The position numbers and the translations under genes are program-made. 5,043 nt of DNA, taken from positions 1 to 5,043 of the forward strand of contig JAKPQT010000331.1 of assembly GCA_029555885.1 (NCBI GenBank). Direction: 5' to 3'. The notes beneath the pieces are model-generated. The model saw nothing but the letters and a program-made list of their open reading frames with translations, searched no databases and had not been told where the DNA came from. The DNA comes from Chloroflexota bacterium. Lineage in GTDB: Bacteria > Chloroflexota > Anaerolineae > CG2-30-64-16. Below are positions 1 through 5,043 of the stretch, one piece after another. The first letter of the stretch is position 1; every line of letters starts with the position of its first letter.

Positions 1-697
1 TCTCGGAACAGCCCACGAGCAGACAGCGGTCAAGGAAGGCGATTAGCTCGGCCCGCCGTTCGCTGTCTGCCGTCTGCCGTGCTTCTTGCGTCGCCGCGCT
101 GCGCGCCTGCGCCGGATTCGCCAGCGTGAAAGCGTGCTGCGGAGTCGGTGCGCCTACCTGCCCGTCGCCGGTCACGTCACGCCGGATGATGCTTTCGACC
201 GTCCACAACAGCCCGTCAACGATGCGGAGCCGCCACAGCCAGCCGCCCACGAACACAGCGCCCATGACGAACACAGGGACGCGCCATGACCACGCCAGCG
301 CCCAAGCCATCAGCCCTGCGCCCATGCCAGCCGCAAACGCCGTCATCCCTGCTTGGAGTGCTGGCACGAAAAAATCAGCCTCCAAGCTCGGTGTGCGGTG
401 CGGTATGCGTCGCTCAAGCTCCCAACCCGGCCCGCTGTCCGCGACCGGCAAGCGCCCGCGGCCCGTTTCGATGCGAATGACCGGAGCCGGTTCATACGGT
501 GCGAGTGCTACGGATTCCGGTTCCGGTTCTGCCTCCATGACGGTCAGCGCGCCCGGTGTCTGGTACTGGCGCAACGGTCGCACGGTCGCGCCGTCGTAGC
601 TCCGCTTGGCCCGTGCCGGTGGCCGCACAGCGTACAGAATCAGCACAGCCAACAGCGCGCCGATGGCCGCGAGGAGTGCGTAATCAGGTGCGTTCAT
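1..697 (-). CDS. Predicted multi-pass membrane protein of a mobile element, C-terminus beyond the window
   Basis: I do not recognise a named family. The frame starts at the ATG at 697-695 and stays open to the window edge, giving 232 codons. Residues 6-24 form a hydrophobic segment after a short MNAPDY start, followed by a basic stretch (RPPARAKR), so a membrane anchor is likely. Residues 40-108 are polar and rich in Pro and Glu. Residues 112-136 (small-residue-rich, with GMGAG) and 140-157 look like a membrane hairpin. Directly after it, residues 174-182 read DVTGDGQVG, like the start of an EF-hand/dockerin calcium loop, but the acidic residue expected at loop position 12 is absent. The last visible part (200-232) is charged and probably helical. 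The start codon overlaps the stop codon of the upstream recombinase gene (ATGA), so translation is probably coupled. An accessory role in the element, such as transfer or maintenance, is only a guess. Confidence 0.75.
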   Translation of the reverse strand, partial: MNAPDYALLAAIGALLAVLILYAVRPPARAKRSYDGATVRPLRQYQTPGALTVMEAEPEPESVALAPYEPAPVIRIETGRGRLPVADSGPGWELERRIPHRTPSLEADFFVPALQAGMTAFAAGMGAGLMAWALAWSWRVPVFVMGAVFVGGWLWRLRIVDGLLWTVESIIRRDVTGDGQVGAPTPQHAFTLANPAQARSAATQEARQTADSERRAELIAFLDRCLLVGCSE

Positions 698-1617
698 TTG
701 CCCTTCCCTTTCCCCGCCAACAGCCGGTCAACCGGCCCATGTTCCCGGTGTGCTTGCTCAAGGTCGGATTCAACGAGTGCTAGATACTGCCGCACGGTCT
801 GTAGGTCGGAATGGCCCAACAGCCGCGCCAGTCGGATGATGTCCATACCGGCCCGTAATGATTCCAGCGCGAATGTTCGCCGGAAGGTGTGCGGGTGACA
901 GTCAGGCACGCCCGCACGAGCGCCCAAGCGCCTGCACAGCAGCAGCAGCGCGTTACGGGTCAACGGTCGGCCCGTTGCCAGCGATGGAAACAGCGCCGCG
1001 CTTGGTGGGTCGTCTGGACGGGTCATCAGGTAACGCAGTAGCGCCCGCCTAGCCTGCGGCCCAATGTAGACCGTGCGACCTTTCCGGCCCTTTCCCTTGC
1101 GTACCTGTAGCGCGCCGGTGCGTGTGTCCAAGTCGCCAATGGTCAGCCCGCATAGCTCGGACGCCCTAACGCCCGTGTCGAGCAGGGTCAGCACAAGCGC
1201 CGTATCACGGTCGCTGTCTGCGGAGTCTGCACACGCCGCGAGAAGTGCCTTAACCTGCTCCGCTGTGAACGCTGCGAGTATGGGCCTGTCCAGCTTTGGC
1301 ATGGTCACGCGCGCGAACACATCCACGGGTAGCACATCCTCCCCATGCAGAAAGCGGAGCCACGTCTTGACGGGCCGCATCAGCCCGTGAACGGTCGCCG
1401 GTGCGTAGTGCTGCGCCTGCAAATGGATGATGTAGCGCCTTACCATGTCCGCGGTGATGGCGCGCGGGTCGGTAACGTGCTGCGTTGTCAGCCAGTCCAC
1501 GAAACGCGCCAGCGCCCATGTGTAGGCTTCCAGCGTGCGCGGTGAGACGCCCGCCGCCTGTTTTGCGGTGAGAAAGAGGTCGCGTGCTAGATGAAGTGTT
1601 GTGCTGTCAGTCGGCAT
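694..1617 (-). CDS. Tyrosine recombinase / integrase (XerC/XerD-like)
   Basis: This is a site-specific DNA recombinase that cuts and rejoins DNA through a 3'-phosphotyrosine link. Counting from the start chosen here (307 aa), residues about 8-95 form the N-terminal SAM-like core-binding domain (SPRTLEAY ... VHGLMRPVKTWLRFL). Residues about 115-300 form the catalytic domain. All active-site residues are visible: Arg151 in TGVRASEL, Lys176 in GKGRKGR, His243 and Arg246 in HTFRR, His269 in LLGHSD, and nucleophile Tyr278 in RQYL, nine residues later as in the family. The length is normal for Xer-type and phage/ICE integrases. An in-frame ATG nine codons upstream (1644) also exists. I prefer 1617 because GGAG lies 8 nt before it, while nothing like a ribosome site precedes 1644. 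The gene is read away from the adjacent tRNA-Gly, and its stop overlaps the next gene, which suggests an element integrase rather than the host dimer-resolution Xer. The C-terminus ends in a basic GKGKGK tail. Confidence 0.93.
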   Translation of the reverse strand: MPTDSTTLHLARDLFLTAKQAAGVSPRTLEAYTWALARFVDWLTTQHVTDPRAITADMVRRYIIHLQAQHYAPATVHGLMRPVKTWLRFLHGEDVLPVDVFARVTMPKLDRPILAAFTAEQVKALLAACADSADSDRDTALVLTLLDTGVRASELCGLTIGDLDTRTGALQVRKGKGRKGRTVYIGPQARRALLRYLMTRPDDPPSAALFPSLATGRPLTRNALLLLCRRLGARAGVPDCHPHTFRRTFALESLRAGMDIIRLARLLGHSDLQTVRQYLALVESDLEQAHREHGPVDRLLAGKGKGK

Positions 1618-1655
1618 GGCCCACGCTCCAAGCGTTCGGGCCATATCACTAGGGG

Positions 1656-1693
1656 TAGTAGGTGGATTGGTGGTTTCGGGATTTTACCTACTA
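1656..1693. repeat. 8-bp inverted repeat between integrase and tRNA (possible operator or recombinase arm site)
   Basis: TAGTAGGT at 1656-1663 is the exact reverse complement of ACCTACTA at 1686-1693, with a 22-bp spacer. The right arm touches the candidate integrase -10 box (1681-1686). Such a site between an integrase gene and its likely att region could bind a repressor, an excision factor or the recombinase itself. The sequence shows the symmetry only; its function is inferred. Confidence 0.45.
1681..1686 (-). promoter_or_regulatory. Candidate -10 box for the integrase operon
   Basis: On the minus strand this reads TAAAAT, five of six matches to TATAAT. Transcription would begin near 1674, about 57 nt before the preferred start codon. 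The matching -35 position (GGATTT, 17 nt upstream) is poor. It abuts one arm of the inverted repeat 1656-1693, which could allow repression. It is tentative. Confidence 0.3.
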
Positions 1694-1723
1694 GATGTGG
1701 GCAAATCCTCTCGCCCCGACCAT

Positions 1724-1795
1724 GCGGGAGTAGCTCAGCGGTAGAGCGCCTGCCTTCCAAGCAGGATGTCGCGGGTCCGAATCCCGTCTCCCGCT
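1724..1795 (+). tRNA. tRNA-Gly (anticodon TCC)
   Basis: The full cloverleaf can be drawn by hand in 72 nt. The acceptor stem GCGGGAG (1724-1730) pairs with CTCCCGC (1788-1794), and the discriminator is T1795, as is usual for bacterial tRNA-Gly. The D arm is GCTC-AGCGGTA-GAGC. The anticodon stem is CCTGC/GCAGG with loop CTTCCAA, giving anticodon TCC, which reads GGA (and by wobble GGG). The variable loop is ATGTC. The T arm is GCGGG-TCCGAAT-CCCGT, with one G-U pair. CCA is not encoded. The gene is intact, with no sign of disruption. It stands immediately beside the integrase gene and is the obvious candidate for the chromosomal attachment site. No second copy of its 3' or 5' half is visible within the window. 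Confidence 0.96.
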
Positions 1796-1853
1796 CCTTT
1801 TGCACACCGAAACTCTCTGCCATGGCACCTCATTTCTCCGATCACCGCGTCCA

Positions 1854-1862
1854 TGTTACAAT
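1854..1862 (+). promoter_or_regulatory. Candidate extended -10 promoter for the small basic protein gene
   Basis: TGTTACAAT (TGn followed by TACAAT, five of six to TATAAT) is a good extended -10 element. It would start transcription near 1869, leaving a leader of about 52 nt. The -35 region (around 1834-1839) has no clear TTGACA-like hexamer, which extended -10 promoters can do without. Confidence 0.4.
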
Positions 1863-1921
1863 ACCACGCAATGACCTGCACGGCGCACCGCATGTAGGCA
1901 GGCGAAAGGACTCGATCATAC

Positions 1922-2257
1922 ATGGACAAGCCCGTGTCCCATCCCTTCCGGGTGGGTGAGATCTATGCCAACCGTGTCGGTGAGTACGAAGTCATCGACA
2001 TTTCCCCGCCCAAGATGACGATTCGTTACCACAGCAACAACCAGATTCTCGTGACCGACATCGCGCTCTCCGCTCGCATCTGGGAAAACCTGCACCTGCC
2101 GCCGGAGGTGGCAGAGGAGCCGACCCGCTCACGCCCGCTGCCCAAACCGGCTGCTGCGTCACGGGCCAAGCCGGCGGCTAAGCCGGCGGCCAGCACATCG
2201 GACAAGCCGGCCGCTGCCCCGCGCACCCGCACGCGCCGCCCCACCACCAAGGACTGA
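1922..2257 (+). CDS. Small protein with N-terminal beta-rich domain and basic Lys/Pro/Ala tail, unknown function
   Basis: I do not recognise a named family. The 111-residue product has two parts. Residues 8-60 (HPFRVGEIYANRVGEYEVIDI ... KMTIRY ... ARIWENL) read as a compact, probably beta-rich domain, perhaps SH3/Tudor-like. It resembles uncharacterised small proteins with a GEYEV...IRY pattern that I recall from GC-rich environmental bacteria. Residues about 67-111 are low-complexity: Pro, Ala, Lys, Arg and Thr, with repeated KPAA units and an RTRTRRP stretch near the end. The tail resembles those of histone-H1-like proteins, so nucleic-acid binding is possible but is only inferred. GAAAGGA lies upstream of the ATG, with AGGA ending 11 nt before it, a slightly long spacing. 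An extended -10 candidate lies at 1854-1862 and a hairpin follows the stop by 5 nt, so it is probably a single-gene transcript. There is no signal peptide or membrane segment. Confidence 0.8.
   Translation: MDKPVSHPFRVGEIYANRVGEYEVIDISPPKMTIRYHSNNQILVTDIALSARIWENLHLPPEVAEEPTRSRPLPKPAAASRAKPAAKPAASTSDKPAAAPRTRTRRPTTKD
2168..2214 (+). repeat. 12-nt in-frame repeat coding KPAA units
   Basis: AAGCCGGCGGC occurs at 2168-2178 and 2180-2190, and as AAGCCGGCCGC at 2204-2214, with start spacings of 12 and 24 nt. The repeats sit in frame within the gene at 1922-2257 and code for Lys-Pro-Ala-Ala, so tail length may vary between strains by slippage or unequal recombination. Confidence 0.7.
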
Positions 2258-2262
2258 CCCGA

Positions 2263-2320
2263 GGCGAGCACGAGCCCAGCGCAACCGTAACGCCTTGGCG
2301 CCCTCGCTGGGCTGCTCGCC
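2263..2320 (+). terminator. Strong GC-rich hairpin after the small protein gene (terminator-like, no U-tract)
   Basis: GGCGAGCA (2263-2270) and GCCCAGCG (2274-2281) pair with CGCTGGGC (2305-2312) and TGCTCGCC (2313-2320). This gives 16 base pairs interrupted only by a three-base bulge (CGA). The loop contains a smaller CGCC-TT-GGCG hairpin (2291-2300). The structure begins 5 nt after the stop codon at 2257, so it probably marks the transcript's 3' end. It lacks the T-run of a classical intrinsic terminator on either strand, so it may instead protect the mRNA end or be a dispersed palindromic element. Confidence 0.45.
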
Positions 2321-2380
2321 TGCCACCCGCCCCGCCTCATCGCCGGAACGCGTTTCCGCTGGAGCACCCCCCGTCATCTA

Positions 2381-2409
2381 TTGACGCAAATAACCGGCTT
2401 TACCATAGT
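2381..2409 (+). promoter_or_regulatory. Candidate sigma70-type promoter P1 for the peptidase gene
   Basis: TTGACG (2381-2386, five of six to TTGACA) and CATAGT (2404-2409, four of six) are separated by exactly 17 nt. The predicted start is near 2416, leaving a leader of about 58 nt before the ATG at 2474. The upstream hairpin separates it from the previous gene. Promoter rules for the host phylum are assumed to be sigma70-like. Confidence 0.45.
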
Positions 2410-2413
2410 CATT

Positions 2414-2442
2414 TTGTCCCGCAGTCCCGACTGAGGTAGACT
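2414..2442 (+). promoter_or_regulatory. Alternative promoter P2 for the peptidase gene
   Basis: TTGTCC (2414-2419) and TAGACT (2437-2442) are also 17 nt apart, each with four of six consensus matches. Transcription would begin near 2449, about 25 nt before the start codon. It is weaker than P1. Either one or both in tandem may be used. Confidence 0.3.
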
Positions 2443-2473
2443 CCTGTCCAAATCACCATCCCTGGCGGCAACC

Positions 2474-3568
2474 ATGACCCAGCACGCTCAGATTCCATCC
2501 GGCCGTGCCCGGGCGCGCGATATCGGCATCCGGCCCGGCGTCCTGCCGTCCGGCCCGCTCAACGCCATCACCGACGTGGATGGCGTGCGCGTCGGCCACG
2601 TGACGCTCATCGAGGGCGACGATATCCGCACCGGCGTGACGGCCATCCTGCCCCACGGCGGCAACCTGTTCCAGGATAAGGTCCCGGCCGGCCTCGCGGT
2701 GGGCAACGGCTTCGGCAAGCTGATGGGCAGCACCCAGCTCGTCGAGCTGGGCGACATCGAGACGCCCATCGTCCTGACCAACACACTGGCGGTGCCGCAG
2801 GCTGCGCAGGCCGTCATCGCCTGGACCCTCGCCCAGCCGGGCAACGAGGCCGTCGTCTCGGTCAACCCCGTCGTCGGGGAGACGAACGACAGCCGCCTGA
2901 ACGACATCCGCCGCCCCGCCGTCACGCCCTACCATGTGCTCCAGGCCATCGCTGTGGCCCGGCCTGGCCCGGTCGCAGAGGGTACGGTGGGCGCAGGTAC
3001 CGGCACGGTCGCGTTCGGCTGGAAGGGCGGCATCGGCACCAGCTCACGGCGGTTGCCCCCTGCGCTGGGCGGCTACACGGTCGGCGTCCTGGTGCAGGCG
3101 AACTTCGGCGGCGTGCTCCAGATGGCCGGCCTGCCCGTCGGTCAGGCCCTCGGCCAATACTATCTGCGCGATGTCGTGGAGCGAGGCGATGCGGACGGCT
3201 CCATCATGATCGTCGTTGCGACCGACGCGCCCCTCTCCGACCGCAACCTGACCCGCCTTGCGCATCGCGCATTGGCCGGGCTGGCGCGTACTGGCGCAGC
3301 CTTCTCCGATGGCTCCGGCGACTACGCGCTGGCCTTCTCCACTGCACCCTCCGTCCGCCGGACGTCCGAACGCCGCTTGCACCTGGCGACGGCCACCGAG
3401 CTGCCTAATGCCCTCGTCTCGCCGCTCTTCGAGGCCGCCATCGAGGCTACCGAGGAAGCCATCTGCAACGCGCTTTGCATGGCGACCACGCTGACCGGCT
3501 ACCGGGGCGTGACGGTCGATGCCCTCCCCCTGGATCGGGTCGCCGCGCTTATCCCGGTTGAAAGTTAG
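2474..3568 (+). CDS. P1-family (DmpA/BapA-type) self-processing aminopeptidase
   Basis: This is an N-terminal nucleophile hydrolase that removes N-terminal residues from peptides. Relatives act as L-aminopeptidase/D-esterase (DmpA) or beta-peptidyl aminopeptidase (BapA). The 364-residue length fits the family. Residues 28-48 (PLNAITDVDGVRVGHVTL) and 52-82 (RTGVTAILPHGG ... GLAVGNGFGK) are the typical alpha-chain start. The precursor should cleave itself between Gly242 and Ser243 in DGSIMIVVATDAPL, making Ser243 the new N-terminus and nucleophile of the beta chain. Ser281 and Asp283 in GSGDYALAFSTA lie 38 and 40 residues later, the spacing I recall for the supporting active-site residues in DmpA/BapA. 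Asn210 in VQANFG is in the region that contributes to the oxyanion hole. No signal peptide is seen, so it is probably cytoplasmic. The ribosome site is weak (GGCGG, 5 nt before ATG). Substrate preference (L-, D- or beta-peptides) cannot be read from the sequence. Confidence 0.93.
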   Translation: MTQHAQIPSGRARARDIGIRPGVLPSGPLNAITDVDGVRVGHVTLIEGDDIRTGVTAILPHGGNLFQDKVPAGLAVGNGFGKLMGSTQLVELGDIETPIVLTNTLAVPQAAQAVIAWTLAQPGNEAVVSVNPVVGETNDSRLNDIRRPAVTPYHVLQAIAVARPGPVAEGTVGAGTGTVAFGWKGGIGTSSRRLPPALGGYTVGVLVQANFGGVLQMAGLPVGQALGQYYLRDVVERGDADGSIMIVVATDAPLSDRNLTRLAHRALAGLARTGAAFSDGSGDYALAFSTAPSVRRTSERRLHLATATELPNALVSPLFEAAIEATEEAICNALCMATTLTGYRGVTVDALPLDRVAALIPVES

Positions 3569-3720
3569 CAGGTTGCAGGTTACAGGTTGATACTGAGATG
3601 ATGTCAAGGCCATTCGTTCCTGCCGGATGAGTCTGCATGATCGCACGTCGCAGGTTGCACGTTTCCGCTTGTCAGCTTACACTTAACCCCAACTTGTAAC
3701 CTTCGAACGTTCAACCCTGA
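3553..3720. repeat. Heptameric CAGGTTG-type short tandem repeats in both orientations
   Basis: Three perfect-register heptamers CAGGTTG, CAGGTTA, CAGGTTG fill 3569-3589, directly after the peptidase stop codon. Degenerate units (CCGGTTG, AAAGTTA) precede them inside the last codons. A further pair, CAGGTTG CACGTTT, is at 3651-3664. A reverse-oriented cluster with GTT-type units every 7-8 nt lies at about 3690-3720. The pattern resembles the short tandemly repeated repetitive heptamers known from cyanobacteria and, as I recall, similar repeats between genes of Chloroflexota. Its function is unknown. Confidence 0.7.
3577..3702. repeat. 13-bp inverted repeat spanning the peptidase-gnd spacer
   Basis: AGGTTACAGGTTG (3577-3589) pairs with CAACTTGTAACCT (3690-3702): 12 Watson-Crick pairs and one G-U in RNA. 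The arms belong to the heptamer clusters of opposite orientation and enclose 100 nt. The RNA could fold into a long-range stem after the peptidase gene, but the lack of a compact loop and U-tract argues against a simple terminator. Confidence 0.55.
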
Positions 3721-3722
3721 AC

Positions 3723-3727
3723 AGGAG
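3723..3727 (+). promoter_or_regulatory. Ribosome binding site of gnd
   Basis: AGGAG lies 7 nt before the ATG at 3735. It is the best Shine-Dalgarno match on the right side of the window and fixes the gnd start, which also matches the family N-terminus. Confidence 0.8.
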
Positions 3728-3734
3728 CGACACC

Positions 3735-5043
3735 ATGCAGGCAGATATCGGCTTGATCGGCCTGGCCGTGATGGGCCAGAATCTTGTGATGAACATGGCC
3801 GACCACGGCTTTACCGTGGCCGTGTTCAACCGCACTACCTCGGTCGTGGATGAGTTCGTCAACGGCCCGGCGCAGGGCATGAGCATCATCGGCACCCATT
3901 CTCTGGAAGAGCTGGTCGCCAACCTCAAGCGGCCGCGACGGGTGATGATGCTGGTGAAGGCCGGTCAGCCGGTGGACGACTTCATCGAGAAGCTCATCCC
4001 GCTGCTGGAGCCCGGTGACATCATCATCGACGGCGGCAACTCGAACTACGAGGACAGCATGCGCCGGACGGCCTACGTCGAGTCCAAGGGGCTGCTGTAC
4101 ATCGGCACCGGAGTCTCCGGCGGCGAGGAGGGCGCGCGGCACGGCCCGTCCATCATGCCCGGCGGCTCCCCAGCGGCCTGGCCGCACGTCAAGCCCATCT
4201 TCCAGGCCGTTGCGGCAAAGGTGCCCGAGGGCGATCCGAACGGCGAGCCGTGCTGCGATTGGGTGGGGGAGAACGGCGCGGGCCACTTCGTCAAGATGGT
4301 CCACAACGGCATCGAATACGGCGACATGCAGATCATCGGCGAGGCCTACCAGTTAATGAAGGAGGGCCTGGGGCTGTCTAACGACGAGATGAGCGATGTC
4401 TTTGCCGGGTGGAACCGGGGCAAGCTCGAATCCTATCTCATCGAAATCAGCCGCGACATCCTGGCGTTCCGCGACGAGCAGGGCCAGCACGTCATCGACT
4501 ACATCCTCGACAGCGCGGGCCAGAAGGGTACGGGCAAGTGGACCGTCGTCTCTGCGCTCGACCAGGGCACCCCGCTGACGCTGGTCAGCGAGGCCGTGTT
4601 CGCGCGCTTCCTCTCCTCCCTGGTCAACGAGCGCGCGGCTGCGTCGAAGGTACTCGGTGGGCCGGCCGGCCGGCTCGATGTCGACCGTGCCGCCTTCCTC
4701 GCAGACCTCGAAGAGGCCGTCTATGCGTCGAAGATCGTGTCCTACGCGCAGGGCTACATGCTGATGGGCGCGGCCGCGCAAGCGTACGGCTGGCAGCTCA
4801 ACCTGGGCGGCATCGCGCTGATGTGGCGCGGCGGGTGTATCATCCGGTCGGTCTTCCTCGGCAAGATCAAGGAGGCTTTCGAGGCCGATCCCAGCCTGCC
4901 GAACCTGCTGCTGGCGCCCTATTTCCAGGAGGCCGTGACGTCTGCCGCCGGTGCGTGGCGCCGGGTTGTGGCGGCTGCCATCGAGGCGGGCATCCCCGTC
5001 CCGGCGATGAGCAGCGCGTTGAGCTTCTTCGACGGCTACCGCC
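3735..5043 (+). CDS. gnd: 6-phosphogluconate dehydrogenase, decarboxylating (long form), C-terminus beyond the window
   Basis: This cytoplasmic enzyme of the oxidative pentose phosphate pathway converts 6-phosphogluconate and NADP+ to ribulose 5-phosphate, CO2 and NADPH. The visible 436 residues begin with the nucleotide-binding fold: GLAVMGQNL (9-17) and, at the end of the second strand, FNRTT (31-35), where Asn-Arg-Thr favours NADP. Then come IIDGGNSNYEDS (97-108), the substrate loop GTGVSGGEEGARHGPSIMPGG (124-144), and the catalytic motif KMVHNGIEYGDMQ with Lys187, His190, Asn191 and Glu194. The helical C-terminal domain shows KGTGKWT (264-270), ARFLSSL (290-296), SYAQGY (336-341) and RGGCIIRS (365-372). 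A four-residue longer loop (about 164-171) precedes EPCCDWVG, compared with the animal enzyme as I recall it. The long form is about 470-480 residues, so roughly 40 are missing; the cut falls just after FFDGYR, before the usual LPAN...QAQRDYFGAH tail. The heptamer-rich spacer separates it from the peptidase gene, and I see no convincing promoter there. Confidence 0.97.
   Translation, partial: MQADIGLIGLAVMGQNLVMNMADHGFTVAVFNRTTSVVDEFVNGPAQGMSIIGTHSLEELVANLKRPRRVMMLVKAGQPVDDFIEKLIPLLEPGDIIIDGGNSNYEDSMRRTAYVESKGLLYIGTGVSGGEEGARHGPSIMPGGSPAAWPHVKPIFQAVAAKVPEGDPNGEPCCDWVGENGAGHFVKMVHNGIEYGDMQIIGEAYQLMKEGLGLSNDEMSDVFAGWNRGKLESYLIEISRDILAFRDEQGQHVIDYILDSAGQKGTGKWTVVSALDQGTPLTLVSEAVFARFLSSLVNERAAASKVLGGPAGRLDVDRAAFLADLEEAVYASKIVSYAQGYMLMGAAAQAYGWQLNLGGIALMWRGGCIIRSVFLGKIKEAFEADPSLPNLLLAPYFQEAVTSAAGAWRRVVAAAIEAGIPVPAMSSALSFFDGYR

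Noticed and set aside
86..898. Several overlapping plus-strand open frames (for example 126-599 and 353-898)
   Set aside because: They lie opposite the membrane protein and integrase genes, show no recognisable domains, are rich in Arg/Ser/Pro/Ala as expected from antisense frames of GC-rich DNA, and lack ribosome sites.
1073..1390. Plus-strand 105-codon frame opposite the integrase
   Set aside because: It is antisense to the catalytic and core-binding domains of a clearly real recombinase, and its composition is that of a shadow frame.
1667..1697. A sigma70 promoter for the tRNA-Gly gene (TTGGTG with TACTAG/TAGATG)
   Set aside because: Only about three of six matches at the -10 for any acceptable spacing; too weak to call.
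1796..1812. Terminator after the tRNA (CCTTTTGC)
   Set aside because: Only four T residues and no preceding hairpin apart from the tRNA itself.
2453..3646. Long minus-strand frames opposite the peptidase (2453-2935, 2488-2925, 3044-3646)
   Set aside because: Their length follows from GC-rich codon bias of the true gene on the plus strand; no domain or start signal supports them.
3669..3699. A promoter for gnd built on TTGTCA at 3669-3674
   Set aside because: No acceptable -10 hexamer occurs 16-18 nt downstream (the sequence there is ACTTGT/CTTGTA).
3711..4304. Minus-strand 197-codon frame (and 4353-4781) opposite gnd
   Set aside because: gnd on the plus strand is unmistakable by its catalytic motifs; the His/Asp/Val-rich reverse frames are mirror artefacts.
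4660..4675. (GGCC)n run in gnd
   Set aside because: It codes in frame for a normal GGPAGR stretch in a variable loop and is explained by high GC content.

Overview
The window is GC-rich bacterial DNA. It reads as the junction between an integrated mobile element on the left (about 1-1720) and ordinary chromosome on the right (about 1724-5043). The host cannot be fixed from this sequence alone. High GC, heptameric CAGGTTG-type intergenic repeats and a small protein with a VGExYxNRxGEYEV-like start remind me of Chloroflexota (Anaerolineae/Chloroflexia-like), but that is an inference from memory, not a search result.

Left part, minus strand: a complete tyrosine recombinase gene (694-1617) with all catalytic residues present. 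Its stop codon overlaps, as ATGA, the start of a membrane protein gene (697 down to the window edge). That protein is cut off at its C-terminus. It has one N-terminal and two central membrane segments, followed by an EF-hand-like DVTGDGQVG motif. The two genes form an operon transcribed leftward, away from a tRNA-Gly(TCC) gene at 1724-1795 (+). A candidate -10 box with an 8-bp inverted repeat lies between the recombinase and the tRNA. The element lies on the 5' side of the tRNA, which is not the usual arrangement for tRNA-targeting integrases.

Right part, plus strand: a small basic-tailed protein of unknown function (1922-2257) with a candidate extended -10 promoter; a strong GC-rich hairpin (2263-2320); two overlapping candidate sigma70-type promoters (2381-2442); a complete P1-family (DmpA/BapA-type) self-processing aminopeptidase (2474-3568); a 166-bp spacer with heptameric repeats in both orientations (from within the end of the peptidase gene to about 3720); and gnd, long-form 6-phosphogluconate dehydrogenase (3735 to the window edge), missing only about its last 40 residues.

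Functionally, the left half is integration and mobile-element machinery. The right half holds unlinked housekeeping functions: glycine tRNA, an intracellular peptidase and an oxidative pentose phosphate pathway enzyme. The peptidase and gnd have separate upstream regions and no evident metabolic link. I found no CRISPR array, and nothing that amounts to a clear new system. The most unusual points are the element/tRNA geometry, the cut-off membrane protein coupled to the recombinase, and the heptamer repeats that run into the end of the peptidase gene.
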